Part shown: in pieces, positions 6,787 through 13,171 of the stretch
Position numbering within the stretch: position 1 is the first letter of the stretch
Layout: every line of letters begins with the position of its first letter
DNA from: Oscillospiraceae bacterium
GTDB lineage: Bacteria > Bacillota > Clostridia > Oscillospirales > Oscillospiraceae
Assembly (NCBI GenBank): GCA_017936205.1
Contig: JAGBGB010000014.1
Span: 1-13,171, forward strand
Direction of reading: 5' to 3'
DNA: 13,171 nt
Translations under genes and position numbers: made by a program
The notes under the pieces: generated by a model
Database searches by the model: none
The model's input: only the letters and a program-made list of their open reading frames with translations
What the model was told of the DNA's origin: nothing

Positions 6787-7236
6787 ATGACTATGTTTTA
6801 TGATACACAGGACTTGCGAAATCAGGAGATCTATCTCCATCTGCGCAGGACAGCCCCTGCACAGCCGGATAAAAAATGGCTACCTGCTTATTTCTTTGAC
6901 ATCTGCCTTTTAAGTGGAGAGATCGTAGGCAGCTGCGACCTGCGAATCGGTCACAATGAGAATACCTACATTGGCGGGAACATCGGTTACGAGGTTCTTC
7001 GTGCCTTCCGTGGCAATCATTACGCTGCGAAGGCTTGCAAGCTCCTTTTCCGTCAGGCAAGAAAGCATGGTATGGATCACCTAATCATCACCTGTGATCC
7101 CAACAACATTGCCTCTGCCAGAACCTGTGAGTTAGCCGGAGGTATTTTATTGGAGATAGCCGATATTCCTGAAGACAACGAATTGTATTCCGACGGAAAA
7201 ACAAAGGTCAATATCTATAGATTTGACATTGGATAG
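6787..7236 (+). CDS. GNAT-family N-acetyltransferase
   Basis: This is a GNAT fold acetyltransferase that would transfer an acetyl group from acetyl-CoA to an amine; the acceptor is unknown. The acetyl-CoA-binding motif A is seen as YEVLRAFRGNHYAAKA in the middle of the protein (RxxGNHYA replacing the usual RGxGxA). It is followed by LIITCDPNNIASARTCELAGG, the typical motif B helix with Asn and a late Gly-Gly. At 149 residues it is a normal single-domain size. AAAGGG (6777-6782) is 4 bases before the ATG at 6787 and 10 before a second in-frame ATG at 6793, so the latter may be the real start. It has its own promoter and is convergent with the next gene. Confidence 0.87.
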   Translation: MTMFYDTQDLRNQEIYLHLRRTAPAQPDKKWLPAYFFDICLLSGEIVGSCDLRIGHNENTYIGGNIGYEVLRAFRGNHYAAKACKLLFRQARKHGMDHLIITCDPNNIASARTCELAGGILLEIADIPEDNELYSDGKTKVNIYRFDIG

Positions 7237-7280
7237 AACAAGCACATTTATCCGATATGATGCCGAAAAGGAACAGAAGA

Positions 7281-7312
7281 GAGGGATGGTCGGTGCAAGT
7301 CGACCATCCCTC
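7281..7312. terminator. Hairpin between convergent genes
   Basis: GAGGGATGGTCG (7281-7292) pairs perfectly with CGACCATCCCTC (7301-7312) around an 8-base loop. It lies between the convergent GNAT gene and the small membrane-protein gene, so it probably stops transcription from both sides. The minus-strand flank is pyrimidine-rich; no long T run follows on either strand. Confidence 0.65.
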
Positions 7313-7348
7313 CCATGCTAAAAGAAAGGAATTATGTAAGAAGCTAAA

Positions 7349-7738
7349 TTACTTCTTCATTGCGCTGTAGGTGTACAGCACGGGAACAACCAGACCCAGA
7401 GCGATGGACAGGATATCCAGCTCGCCGCCGCCGATCAGGCTCAGGATGTTGGACAGGATGCTCAGAGCAATGATAGCAATGCCCAGCTTTACGCAGCCGG
7501 GAGCCTTCTGTGCATTGGTTGCAGCACCAATGCCCTTAATGCCGGCAACGATCTGCAGAACAGAACCTGCAACAGACAGAGCAACACCGCCGTAGAGCAG
7601 ACCGGAGTTCGCACCGAGAGCTGCCAGAACAGCAACACCGGCAATACCGATGAGGGAAACAATAGCGGAGAGAATGCCACAGACCAACATGATGATGGCC
7701 ATAGTCTTCAGGAAGCTGTTTACTTTCACTTCGTTCAT
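7349..7738 (-). CDS. Small multi-TM membrane protein, strongly codon-biased
   Basis: This is a 129-residue hydrophobic protein of unrecognised family with about four membrane segments: near residues 10-35, 40-65 (Gly/Ala/Leu-rich), 80-100 and 105-124. A short hydrophilic loop (GAATNAQKAPGC) separates the second and third. The ATG at 7738 is preferred because AGGAG sits 10 bases before it; a TTG two codons earlier is also possible. Codons are strongly skewed to CTG, ATC, AAC, TCC and GGC, unlike the neighbouring genes, suggesting high expression. A good promoter lies about 95 bases upstream and a perfect hairpin follows the gene, so it is a single-gene unit. Confidence 0.85.
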   Translation of the reverse strand: MNEVKVNSFLKTMAIIMLVCGILSAIVSLIGIAGVAVLAALGANSGLLYGGVALSVAGSVLQIVAGIKGIGAATNAQKAPGCVKLGIAIIALSILSNILSLIGGGELDILSIALGLVVPVLYTYSAMKK

Positions 7739-7831
7739 TTTCAATTATCTCCTTTTCTCAATGGTTCTGTAAATATGTTCCTACACATAGGATCTTGCAC
7801 CACATCTCTCTGTGACTGAAACACATTCAAT

Positions 7832-7860
7832 ATTTTAACATATTATGACCAAAAAAGCAA
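7832..7860 (-). promoter_or_regulatory. Promoter for the small membrane protein
   Basis: On the minus strand TTGCTT (7860-7855) and TAAAAT (7837-7832) are 17 bases apart, giving a leader of about 85 bases before the ATG at 7738. No other strong promoter lies in this gap. Confidence 0.6.
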
Positions 7861-7968
7861 GCCCATGATCGCAACGGTCTGCTATAAAAATTAGAAAATC
7901 ACTCTTTTCGCCATTCCACACCTAATTTTGAGCTTCATAAAGGTCGTCAAATTACATAGAAAAATCGA

Positions 7969-8685
7969 TTATGTTTTCGGAGCTTCTGACAGAAAAACAG
8001 GGGGATTTTTGTACCCACACACCTTCTCATTAAGCATCTGCGTGATGAATGCCATAAAAGGTGCAGGCATACTGCGGCAATGTAAGGGGCAAAGCTGTAC
8101 GCAACGCAGACAGTTGATGCACAGCTCACTGTTACAGGAGCTACAGTTATCCACAGGAATGGCTCCCACAGGACAGTTTTCTGCACACAGAACACAGTTT
8201 ACACAATTCTCATCCGCCGATGGATGGAAGGGTGTAGGCTTAGGCTCTACATAGGGCTCATTACCGGGAACCTGAACACCCTCAGTCTCACTCAGATTTT
8301 CCAGAATCTTCTGTGCAAACTTATGAGCGATCCTGACATCCTCCGCATCAGGTCGTCCGGCTGCAATAGAGCGGACAATGGAATGCTCTGCAATAAAGGC
8401 TGCAGCAGCAACGACTTGAAATCCATTTCCCTCTAAGGTATTCTTTGTTTCCAACAAGCCATCGTCAAATTCCCGATTGCCGTATACTACAACTGCAACC
8501 GCCTTCTGCCCCTCCCCCTTGAGGGCAGATAATCTCTCCAAAGCAACCTTTGGGATCCGACCTGCATATATCGGCAGAACCGACATCAAGATATCCGCTT
8601 CACCCAAACCGATTTCCGAGCATTCCTTGGTCAAGTCCACATCTGCTGTGGGCATATTGAAGCCTGCGGCAATGGCATCTGCCAC
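7969..8685 (-). CDS. Flavodoxin/2[4Fe-4S] ferredoxin fusion, N-terminus apparently frameshifted
   Basis: This is a cytoplasmic electron carrier with a flavodoxin-like N-terminal half and a bacterial-type ferredoxin C-terminal half. In the readable 238-residue part, LPIYAGRIPKVALERL (37-52) is the typical flavodoxin stretch of this family. Cluster motifs CxxCxxCxxxCP are at C161/164/167/171 and C189/192/195/199. The frame opens at GTG 8685, but the codons upstream in the same frame encode PTGGTKR, the FMN-loop motif, so the GTG is not a natural start. The natural ATG appears to be at 8729 with AGGAAG before it. From there MNTQKLI is encoded in another frame, as if about 7 bases were missing before PTGGTKR. 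Either the gene is a recent pseudogene or the assembly has an error. As it stands the FMN site is disrupted. Confidence 0.8.
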   Translation of the reverse strand: MADAIAAGFNMPTADVDLTKECSEIGLGEADILMSVLPIYAGRIPKVALERLSALKGEGQKAVAVVVYGNREFDDGLLETKNTLEGNGFQVVAAAAFIAEHSIVRSIAAGRPDAEDVRIAHKFAQKILENLSETEGVQVPGNEPYVEPKPTPFHPSADENCVNCVLCAENCPVGAIPVDNCSSCNSELCINCLRCVQLCPLHCRSMPAPFMAFITQMLNEKVCGYKNPPVFLSEAPKT

Positions 8686-8729
8686 CCTCTTCGTGCCTCC
8701 GGTGGGGCGATCAGTTTCTGCGTATTCAT
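8686..8729 (-). pseudogene. Displaced 5' end of the flavodoxin/ferredoxin gene
   Basis: From ATG 8729 (reverse strand) the codons give MNTQKLI, a normal first beta strand. Then only two bases (GC) separate that from the CCC ACC GGA GGC codons for PTGG, which lie in the frame of the downstream ORF. Family members usually have about three residues at that point (for example YFS), so a loss of roughly 7 bases would explain the shift. AGGA lies 11-12 bases before this ATG and a good promoter lies further upstream, so the expression signals are intact. Confidence 0.55.
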
Positions 8730-8826
8730 AAACAAGCTTCCTAATTCAGATCCGCTGTGGTATCTTTATTATGGTATTTCGCTTCAGTCTCAGAAGGACC
8801 CCCCACAGCTTTGAAGTTATAGGAAA

Positions 8827-8855
8827 AGTATATCATACTTGAGGGTAGAATACAA
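8827..8855 (-). promoter_or_regulatory. Promoter for the flavodoxin/ferredoxin gene
   Basis: On the minus strand TTGTAT (8855-8850) and TATACT (8832-8827) are 17 bases apart, with a TG giving an extended -10. The leader to ATG 8729 would be about 90 bases. Confidence 0.6.
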
Positions 8856-8974
8856 CATAAATAAGCATCTCTGGGATAATCCTAACAAATCCATATGATA
8901 GCATTGCAGGGCCGGGCCCAACACAAGAGGAACACATCCTACGAGCAACTCCTGCCCGTATACTCTTTTTACTC

Positions 8975-9184
8975 TAAATTCCGATTTATCGTACCATTCG
9001 TAGGGGCGCGCCTTGCGCGTCCGACAACCACCAAGACTTGGGGGGTGTGAAAAATGTTGCGATTTTTGAAAAAAATACATCATTTTCGGTGGTTTTTGTG
9101 TTCATGGCGTTCCGCCATGAACCGGACGCGCAATGCGCGCCCCTACGCAGCGTTAAATCAAACTGTTCGACAAATCGGAATTTA
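8975..9184. repeat. MITE-like nested inverted-repeat element
   Basis: A 210-bp element is bounded by TAAATTCCGATTT (8975-8987) and its exact complement (9172-9184); the match extends to 17 bases with one mismatch. Inside lie 25-base arms starting CGTAGGGGCGCGC (8999-9023 and 9123-9147, one mismatch), then AACCACC/GGTGGTT (9026-9032/9088-9094), AAAATG/CATTTT (9051-9056/9081-9086), and a perfect 10-bp hairpin GTTCATGGCG/CGCCATGAAC (9100-9109/9113-9122). The whole could fold into long hairpins on either strand. There is no transposase and no coding capacity. A related repeat is at the right end of the window. It resembles a miniature inverted-repeat element; no clear target duplication beyond TA is seen. 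Confidence 0.7.
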
Positions 9185-9199
9185 ACATGGAATTATCAT

Positions 9200-9246
9200 A
9201 GAGGCTATCTCACATTTTTAGCGAGATAGCCTCTTGTTGTTTTTTA
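9200..9246 (+). terminator. Hairpin with plus-strand T run after ahpF
   Basis: AGAGGCTATCTC (9200-9211) pairs perfectly with GAGATAGCCTCT (9223-9234). On the plus strand TGTTGTTTTTTA follows. It lies about 41 bases beyond the minus-strand AhpF-like stop codon, so it may serve that transcript too, but the T run favours plus-strand transcription. Confidence 0.6.
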
Positions 9247-9274
9247 TCCCTCAGACATGGAATGAATCCTATCA

Positions 9275-10897
9275 CTATCCATCAGCTTGAGATTCCATCA
9301 TATCCAAGATCTGATGGATGCTTTTCTTTCCGAAGGATACATGTTTACGATTCACAACCATACACGGAACGCTCATAATTTGATACCGCTCCTTCATGGC
9401 TTCAAAGTGATGAATGTCGTATACCTCTGCCGTTACCTTGGGATTTACCGCAGCGATCCTCTGGGCTGCCAGTACCAGATCGGGGCACATATTGCAGGAC
9501 AAGGTTACGAAGATCTGCAGATCTGTCTCCTGTTGGATCCTTTGAATCCGTGTTTTCGTTTCCTCGTCCAAAGGCTGTCCGGGACCCGCTGCATTATACA
9601 AGCCCAATACAAAGGAAGTAAACTCATGTCCGCTCGGAATGCCGTGGAAGGCAAGACCGATTTCGCTCCCGTCCTCTCGGCAAACCCTTACGCAAGGAGC
9701 AACGGAAGAATCCTCTTGCGGATCCGCTACCTCCACAGAGAGCTTGTCTGTCATGCTTACAAGAGAGCGGATAAATGTCTCAAGCTCTTTGGATATAGGT
9801 CGGTTATCCGGATAGAGTCTAAGCAAAAGCTTTCCTTCCATTTTAGAGAAAAGCTCCTTCAACTGTCCCCTCATTTTTTCATCAAACAAATCCCCTGATA
9901 CAGCAGACGGTACTTGTGTGCCTTTTTCAGGATCCACGGGAGCCGGGGAAGAACGGAGCCCGGTCTTTCTCTGTAGCTCAGCGACATATTTTTCAAGCTC
10001 TGTTGCAGCCAATGCACCGTCAGCCGTAGCTGTCACTACCTGTCTAAGGGGCTTCACGCACACATCTCCTGCACCGAAGACACCGGAAACAGTGGTCTGC
10101 TGTGCCTCGTTGGTCAGGAGATAGCCCTGTTCATTCAGCCCAACAACCCCTCTGAGAGCTTCCGTAGCCGGCTGATAGCCTGTGAAGACAAAGACACCAA
10201 AAGTGTCGTAGCTTTTGTATTCCTGCACTTCACCTGTAGCTGTATTGCGGTATCTGGCGTAGGTAAGCCCATTCTCCCCTGCCACTTCCTCCATCACTGT
10301 ATGCGTCAGAACGGTGATTTTAGGGTGCTTTTTTGCCTGCTCTGCTACGGATGCGGCACAGGAGAAATCCTCCTTCCGAATGAGAACGGTTACATGACGG
10401 GCAAATCTGGTCAGAAAAACGCTTTCCTCTGCCGCTGCATAGCCCCCACCTATGACAAACACCTCTTTCCCCGTGAAGAATTCTCCATCACAGGTAGCAC
10501 AGTAAGCCACTCCCCTACCCTTGAATTCCTCCTCTCCACGGAATCCGGCACTTCTGGGATGGGCACCGGTTGCCAGCAGCAAGCCCAGACATTGGAATTT
10601 GCCCACAGTTGTGGTGACGGTTTTTACATCTCCCTTTAGGTCGAAGGCTGTTGCCTCTGCCTGCAGGAATTCCGCACCGAAGCCTTCCCCCTGCTGACGG
10701 ATGGTATCTGTCAGCTCTCTTCCGCTGATTTTAGCAATGCCCGGATAGTTGACTACCTCTTCCGTAATGGCGATCTGACCACCGAATTGATCCTTCTCCA
10801 GCACCAACACTGTGTACCGTGCTCTTGCAAGATACAGGGCGGCGGTAAGCCCCGCAGGGCCACCGCCTACCACAATGACATCATAGAGCTTCTCCAT
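9275..10897 (-). CDS. AhpF-like disulfide reductase: thioredoxin reductase with C-terminal AhpF thioredoxin-fold module
   Basis: This flavoprotein probably passes electrons from NAD(P)H through FAD and disulfides to the adjacent peroxiredoxin. Residues 1 to about 310 form a thioredoxin reductase: FAD motif GGGPAG (11-16), redox pair CATC (C133-C136), and nucleotide-binding GGGYAA (150-155). After a linker, residues about 345-540 match the tandem thioredoxin-fold module normally found at the N-terminus of AhpF: the stretch GHEFTSFVLGLYN, then SCNMCPD with redox pair C468-C471, and a cis-Pro at SVP (511). The order is thus reductase first, module second, the reverse of enterobacterial AhpF. The ATG overlaps the stop codon of the peroxiredoxin gene by one base (TAATG), so the two are translationally coupled. 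It could be annotated simply as thioredoxin-disulfide reductase. Confidence 0.92.
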   Translation of the reverse strand: MEKLYDVIVVGGGPAGLTAALYLARARYTVLVLEKDQFGGQIAITEEVVNYPGIAKISGRELTDTIRQQGEGFGAEFLQAEATAFDLKGDVKTVTTTVGKFQCLGLLLATGAHPRSAGFRGEEEFKGRGVAYCATCDGEFFTGKEVFVIGGGYAAAEESVFLTRFARHVTVLIRKEDFSCAASVAEQAKKHPKITVLTHTVMEEVAGENGLTYARYRNTATGEVQEYKSYDTFGVFVFTGYQPATEALRGVVGLNEQGYLLTNEAQQTTVSGVFGAGDVCVKPLRQVVTATADGALAATELEKYVAELQRKTGLRSSPAPVDPEKGTQVPSAVSGDLFDEKMRGQLKELFSKMEGKLLLRLYPDNRPISKELETFIRSLVSMTDKLSVEVADPQEDSSVAPCVRVCREDGSEIGLAFHGIPSGHEFTSFVLGLYNAAGPGQPLDEETKTRIQRIQQETDLQIFVTLSCNMCPDLVLAAQRIAAVNPKVTAEVYDIHHFEAMKERYQIMSVPCMVVNRKHVSFGKKSIHQILDMMESQADG

Positions 10898-11460
10898 TAA
10901 AGCTGTCCCACAAGATCCAGACTGGGCTTCAGAGTTTCTTCCCCGGGTTTCCAGTTAGCAGGACAAACCTGGTCCCCGTGAGCATAGACAAACTGACATG
11001 CTTGTACCTTCCGCAGCAGCTCCTCTGCATTCCTGCTCACATTCCCCGCTGCAACCTCGTAACCCACGATCTTTCCTTCCGGATTGACGATGAAGGTTCC
11101 TCGCTCTGCAAGCCCTTCCTCGTGGATCAGCACCTCAAAGTCCGCAGATAGGCTGTGGGTGGGGTCTGCAAGCATGGGATAATTGATCTTCTTGATCCGC
11201 TGGGAGGCATCATGCCATGCCTTGTGGACAAAATGGGTATCGGTGGACACAGAGTAGACCTCACAGCCCATGGCACGGAACTGCTCGTACTTCTCTGCCA
11301 GATCCTCCAGCTCCGTAGGACAGATAAAGGTAAAGTCCGCAGGATAGAAGAAGAACACACTCCACTTCCCCAGAATATCCTCCTTGCTTACAAACTTGAA
11401 GGTATTTTCGTGATATGCGTAGGTGCGGAAATCAGAGACTTCCTTATTGATCATTGACAT
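10897..11460 (-). CDS. ahpC: Alkyl hydroperoxide reductase C (typical 2-Cys peroxiredoxin)
   Basis: This cytoplasmic peroxiredoxin reduces hydrogen peroxide and organic hydroperoxides. The peroxidatic cysteine lies in FYPADFTFICPTE (about C47) and the resolving cysteine in VCPANW (about C166), so it is a typical 2-Cys AhpC. It has 187 residues, as usual for the family. The ATG at 11460 has AAAGGAGGAG 8 bases upstream; the frame stays open for another 25 codons, but that extension has no good RBS and does not match family N-termini. It is the first gene of a two-gene operon with its reductase. A TATACT -10 sequence (11488-11483, minus strand) lies close upstream with a poor -35. No PerR box could be recognised with confidence. 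Confidence 0.95.
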   Translation of the reverse strand: MSMINKEVSDFRTYAYHENTFKFVSKEDILGKWSVFFFYPADFTFICPTELEDLAEKYEQFRAMGCEVYSVSTDTHFVHKAWHDASQRIKKINYPMLADPTHSLSADFEVLIHEEGLAERGTFIVNPEGKIVGYEVAAGNVSRNAEELLRKVQACQFVYAHGDQVCPANWKPGEETLKPSLDLVGQL

Positions 11461-11482
11461 TATAATCTCCTCCTTTAACGGA

Positions 11483-11508
11483 AGTATAACCAAAATACCG
11501 CCTATAAT
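11483..11508. promoter_or_regulatory. Divergent -10 elements between ahpC and the MFS gene
   Basis: In the 91-bp gap, TATACT is read on the minus strand (11488-11483) toward ahpC, with TGCATT 17 bases upstream. A perfect TATAAT is read on the plus strand (11503-11508) toward the transporter gene, without a clear -35. Such weak -35 sequences could indicate activator dependence, but this is uncertain. Confidence 0.35.
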
Positions 11509-11551
11509 GCATTGAAATCGGGTCATACTAAACACAAAAGGATGTGAGACA

Positions 11552-12967
11552 ATGACACATGGGAATTCATATAAAAGAGGCTTTGTCCCCTACGCACTTG
11601 CTGCCTTCCTCATAGGCATCGTAGGCGGCTTCTCTACTGTTTTAGGTCCTGCTTTCACACAGGATCTGGGAATCCCGTATAACAATACCACTTGGACTGC
11701 ATTGGCTCAAGCCATGTCTACAGCCTCCTGTGCCCCTATTTTGGGTAAGCTTGGAGATGTTGTAGGGAGAAAACGAACCTTACTTTTAGGAATTCTGGTA
11801 TTTACCTTGGGCAATCTGTTGTCAGCATTGGCAAATACTCTCATGATCATGATGGTTGCCCGATTCATCGTTGGTCTTGGCACTGCAGCCATGAGTCCGG
11901 TGATCCTTGCCTATATTGCAGCAGAGTTTCCTCAGGAAAAAGCAGCAAAGGGCTTCGCTCTGTATATGCTCCTGTCCAGTGCCTCTGTGATCCTCGGTCC
12001 CAGTCTGGGTGGAATGCTGGTAGCATCCTACGGGTGGCGGTTTATGCTATGGATCTGTGTAGGGATCTGCGGAGCTGTATTTGCTGCCTGTCTCGTGACT
12101 TCTCATGGTGACACATCTCAAAGAAAGCCCTTGGACAATTTTGATCTGCCCGGTGCTCTACTGATACTGGTGTTTTTCAGTCTTGTTCTTTGCATTCCCT
12201 CCTTCGGTCAGAATTTCGGCTGGTCTTCTACCGCATTTCTGATCGTTCTGATCGCTGCACTGCTTAGCCTTATAGGATTGAGGGAAGTAGAACGCAGAGT
12301 GGAGCACCCCATTCTGTCTCCGAGCTTTCTGAAACGAATGAGCTTCCTCCTCAGCATCCTTACCCTGTTCCTGACCCAGGGCTTGATGCAGGCCAACATG
12401 ACAAACACCATCGTTTTTGTAAACTACACTCTCTCCGGAAATTCCACCGTGTCCGGCTATGCCCTCTCTGTGATGTATGTGGGAATGAGCCTTGGAGCCA
12501 TTCTCATAGGTCCTCTTGCGGATCGCTTTGAGCCTAAAAAAGTGCTGGTAGGCTCTCTGCTTGTCACTGCCACGGGCTGTGCCGGGTTCCTTCTGTTCTC
12601 TGCCCATACACCGGTATTCCTCCTTATGGCAGCCTTAGGAGTCTTAGGTTTTGGATTGGGCGGAAATGGCACGATCTTTATGAAGGTATGCTTGTCCGGG
12701 CTTCCCCCGGAGGAAGCAGGAGGCGGAACAGGAACCTACGGGCTGTTCCGAGATCTGGCAGCTCCTTTTGGTGTCGCTGTGTTTGTTCCCCTGTTTACAA
12801 ACCTGATCACAGGCAGGATCGCTTTGGGAATGGAAGAAGCCGCTGCTGCAGTATCCTCCATTCATACGCTGGCAGTGGCAGAGCTATTCTGCGTAACCGT
12901 CGGCATCCTCGCTGTACTGTTTCTTCCGAGATCACAGGAGGAGCCCCGTTTTGAGCTCAACGAATAA
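11552..12967 (+). CDS. MFS transporter, DHA2-like (14 TM), probable drug efflux
   Basis: This major facilitator superfamily membrane protein of 471 residues has about 14 hydrophobic segments, the number seen in the proton-coupled DHA2 (EmrB/QacA-type) drug exporters. Motif A is clear between TM2 and TM3 as GKLGDVVGRKR (65-75, with D69 and R73). TM5 carries a Gly-Pro pair typical of exporters (SASVILGPSLGG). A second motif-A-like loop is GPLADRFEPKK. The substrate cannot be deduced; sugar or metabolite export is possible. AAAGGA (11537-11542) lies 9 bases before the ATG. It diverges from ahpC with a 91-bp gap. No terminator is evident immediately after the gene; the palindromic repeat from 13059 may act as one. 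Confidence 0.9.
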   Translation: MTHGNSYKRGFVPYALAAFLIGIVGGFSTVLGPAFTQDLGIPYNNTTWTALAQAMSTASCAPILGKLGDVVGRKRTLLLGILVFTLGNLLSALANTLMIMMVARFIVGLGTAAMSPVILAYIAAEFPQEKAAKGFALYMLLSSASVILGPSLGGMLVASYGWRFMLWICVGICGAVFAACLVTSHGDTSQRKPLDNFDLPGALLILVFFSLVLCIPSFGQNFGWSSTAFLIVLIAALLSLIGLREVERRVEHPILSPSFLKRMSFLLSILTLFLTQGLMQANMTNTIVFVNYTLSGNSTVSGYALSVMYVGMSLGAILIGPLADRFEPKKVLVGSLLVTATGCAGFLLFSAHTPVFLLMAALGVLGFGLGGNGTIFMKVCLSGLPPEEAGGGTGTYGLFRDLAAPFGVAVFVPLFTNLITGRIALGMEEAAAAVSSIHTLAVAELFCVTVGILAVLFLPRSQEEPRFELNE

Positions 12968-13058
12968 GCGTCGAAATAACAGACAAATATCGCATCAGGT
13001 TATAACCTTTAATATGCAAACCGCTATATAGCAAGGCCTTCAGCGAAAATCATGCGCT

Positions 13059-13171
13059 GTAGGGGCGAAGCTGTGTCTTCACCCGTGGCACTACGATTTT
13101 GAACCATACTCAAAAAGAACAATGCTCTTTGCCATTCGGTAGTTTCTCGGGCGAAGACACAGCTTCGCCCC
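13059..13171. repeat. Palindromic repeat at the right window edge
   Basis: Arms of 24 bases (13062-13085 and 13148-13171) beginning GGGGCGAAGCTG are inverted copies with one mismatch, around a 62-base centre. The left arm is preceded by GTA, so it starts GTAGGGGCG exactly as the arm at 9000-9008 does. The element probably continues beyond the window. It follows the MFS gene by about 90 bases; that gap holds only two short palindromes (AGGTTATAACCT at 12997-13008 and GCTATATAGC at 13023-13032). No coding sequence is seen. Confidence 0.6.

Larger units (their letters stand above)
8730..9274. other. 545-bp intergenic region: promoter, palindromic element, terminator
   Basis: No credible gene is present. 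From left to right it holds the flavodoxin leader and promoter (to 8855), about 120 bp with nothing recognisable apart from a GGGCC-G-GGCCC palindrome at 8909-8919, a 210-bp MITE-like repeat, and a hairpin with a plus-strand T run. Confidence 0.6.

Noticed and set aside
8817..9083. 88-codon minus-strand ORF in the intergenic region
   Set aside because: It begins inside the palindromic element and runs through the flavodoxin promoter; there is no RBS and no recognisable protein.
11460..11535. N-terminal 25-residue extension of AhpC
   Set aside because: The extension has no good RBS and is absent from AhpC families, while the ATG at 11460 has an excellent AAAGGAGGAG.
12158..12607. 149-codon minus-strand ORF opposite the MFS gene
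   Set aside because: It is a Gln/Glu/Lys/His-rich translation antisense to conserved transmembrane segments, with no independent support.
12997..13032. Palindromes AGGTTATAACCT and GCTATATAGC as the MFS terminator
   Set aside because: They are short, AT-rich, without loop or T run; more likely chance palindromes or a binding site.

Overview
The window looks like chromosomal DNA from an anaerobic gut-type Firmicute of class Clostridia, probably Ruminococcaceae/Oscillospiraceae-like. This is inferred from strong AGGAGG-type ribosome binding sites, TTG starts, a meso-diaminopimelate dehydrogenase, a flavodoxin/2[4Fe-4S] ferredoxin fusion, a peroxiredoxin/AhpF-type reductase pair, and GTAGGGGCG-type palindromic repeats. 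No rRNA, tRNA, CRISPR array, transposase or phage gene is visible.

Layout, left to right. Positions 1-175 hold a dense run of hairpins. A minus-strand type I pullulanase (pulA, 176-2131) follows. Upstream of it lie two tandem minus-strand terminator hairpins that close the next unit. That unit (3737 down to 2292, minus strand) is the most interesting part: a 92-residue Cys-containing peptide with a leader-like N-terminus, then a terminator-like hairpin, then a TTG-started radical SAM/SPASM enzyme. This is the layout of a RiPP precursor and its maturase, with the hairpin probably lowering enzyme expression relative to peptide.

Across an AT-rich divergent promoter region, a plus-strand operon (4115-6644) encodes meso-diaminopimelate dehydrogenase, a small lipoprotein, a Nudix hydrolase and a two-TM membrane protein, and ends in a strong terminator. 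A GNAT acetyltransferase (6787-7236, plus) follows with its own promoter. It converges on a small, strongly codon-biased multi-TM protein (7349-7738, minus), with a perfect 12-bp hairpin between them.

Next is a minus-strand flavodoxin/ferredoxin gene (7969-8729) whose promoter and RBS are intact but whose N-terminus looks frameshifted at the FMN-binding loop. A 545-bp gap holds a 210-bp MITE-like nested inverted repeat and a plus-oriented terminator hairpin. The minus-strand ahpC/ahpF-like pair (11460 down to 9275) forms a peroxide-reducing system. Its reductase carries the AhpF thioredoxin-fold module at the C-terminus rather than the N-terminus. Divergent from it is a 14-TM MFS transporter (11552-12967). 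The window ends inside or at the edge of a second palindromic repeat whose arms begin with the same GTAGGGGCG.
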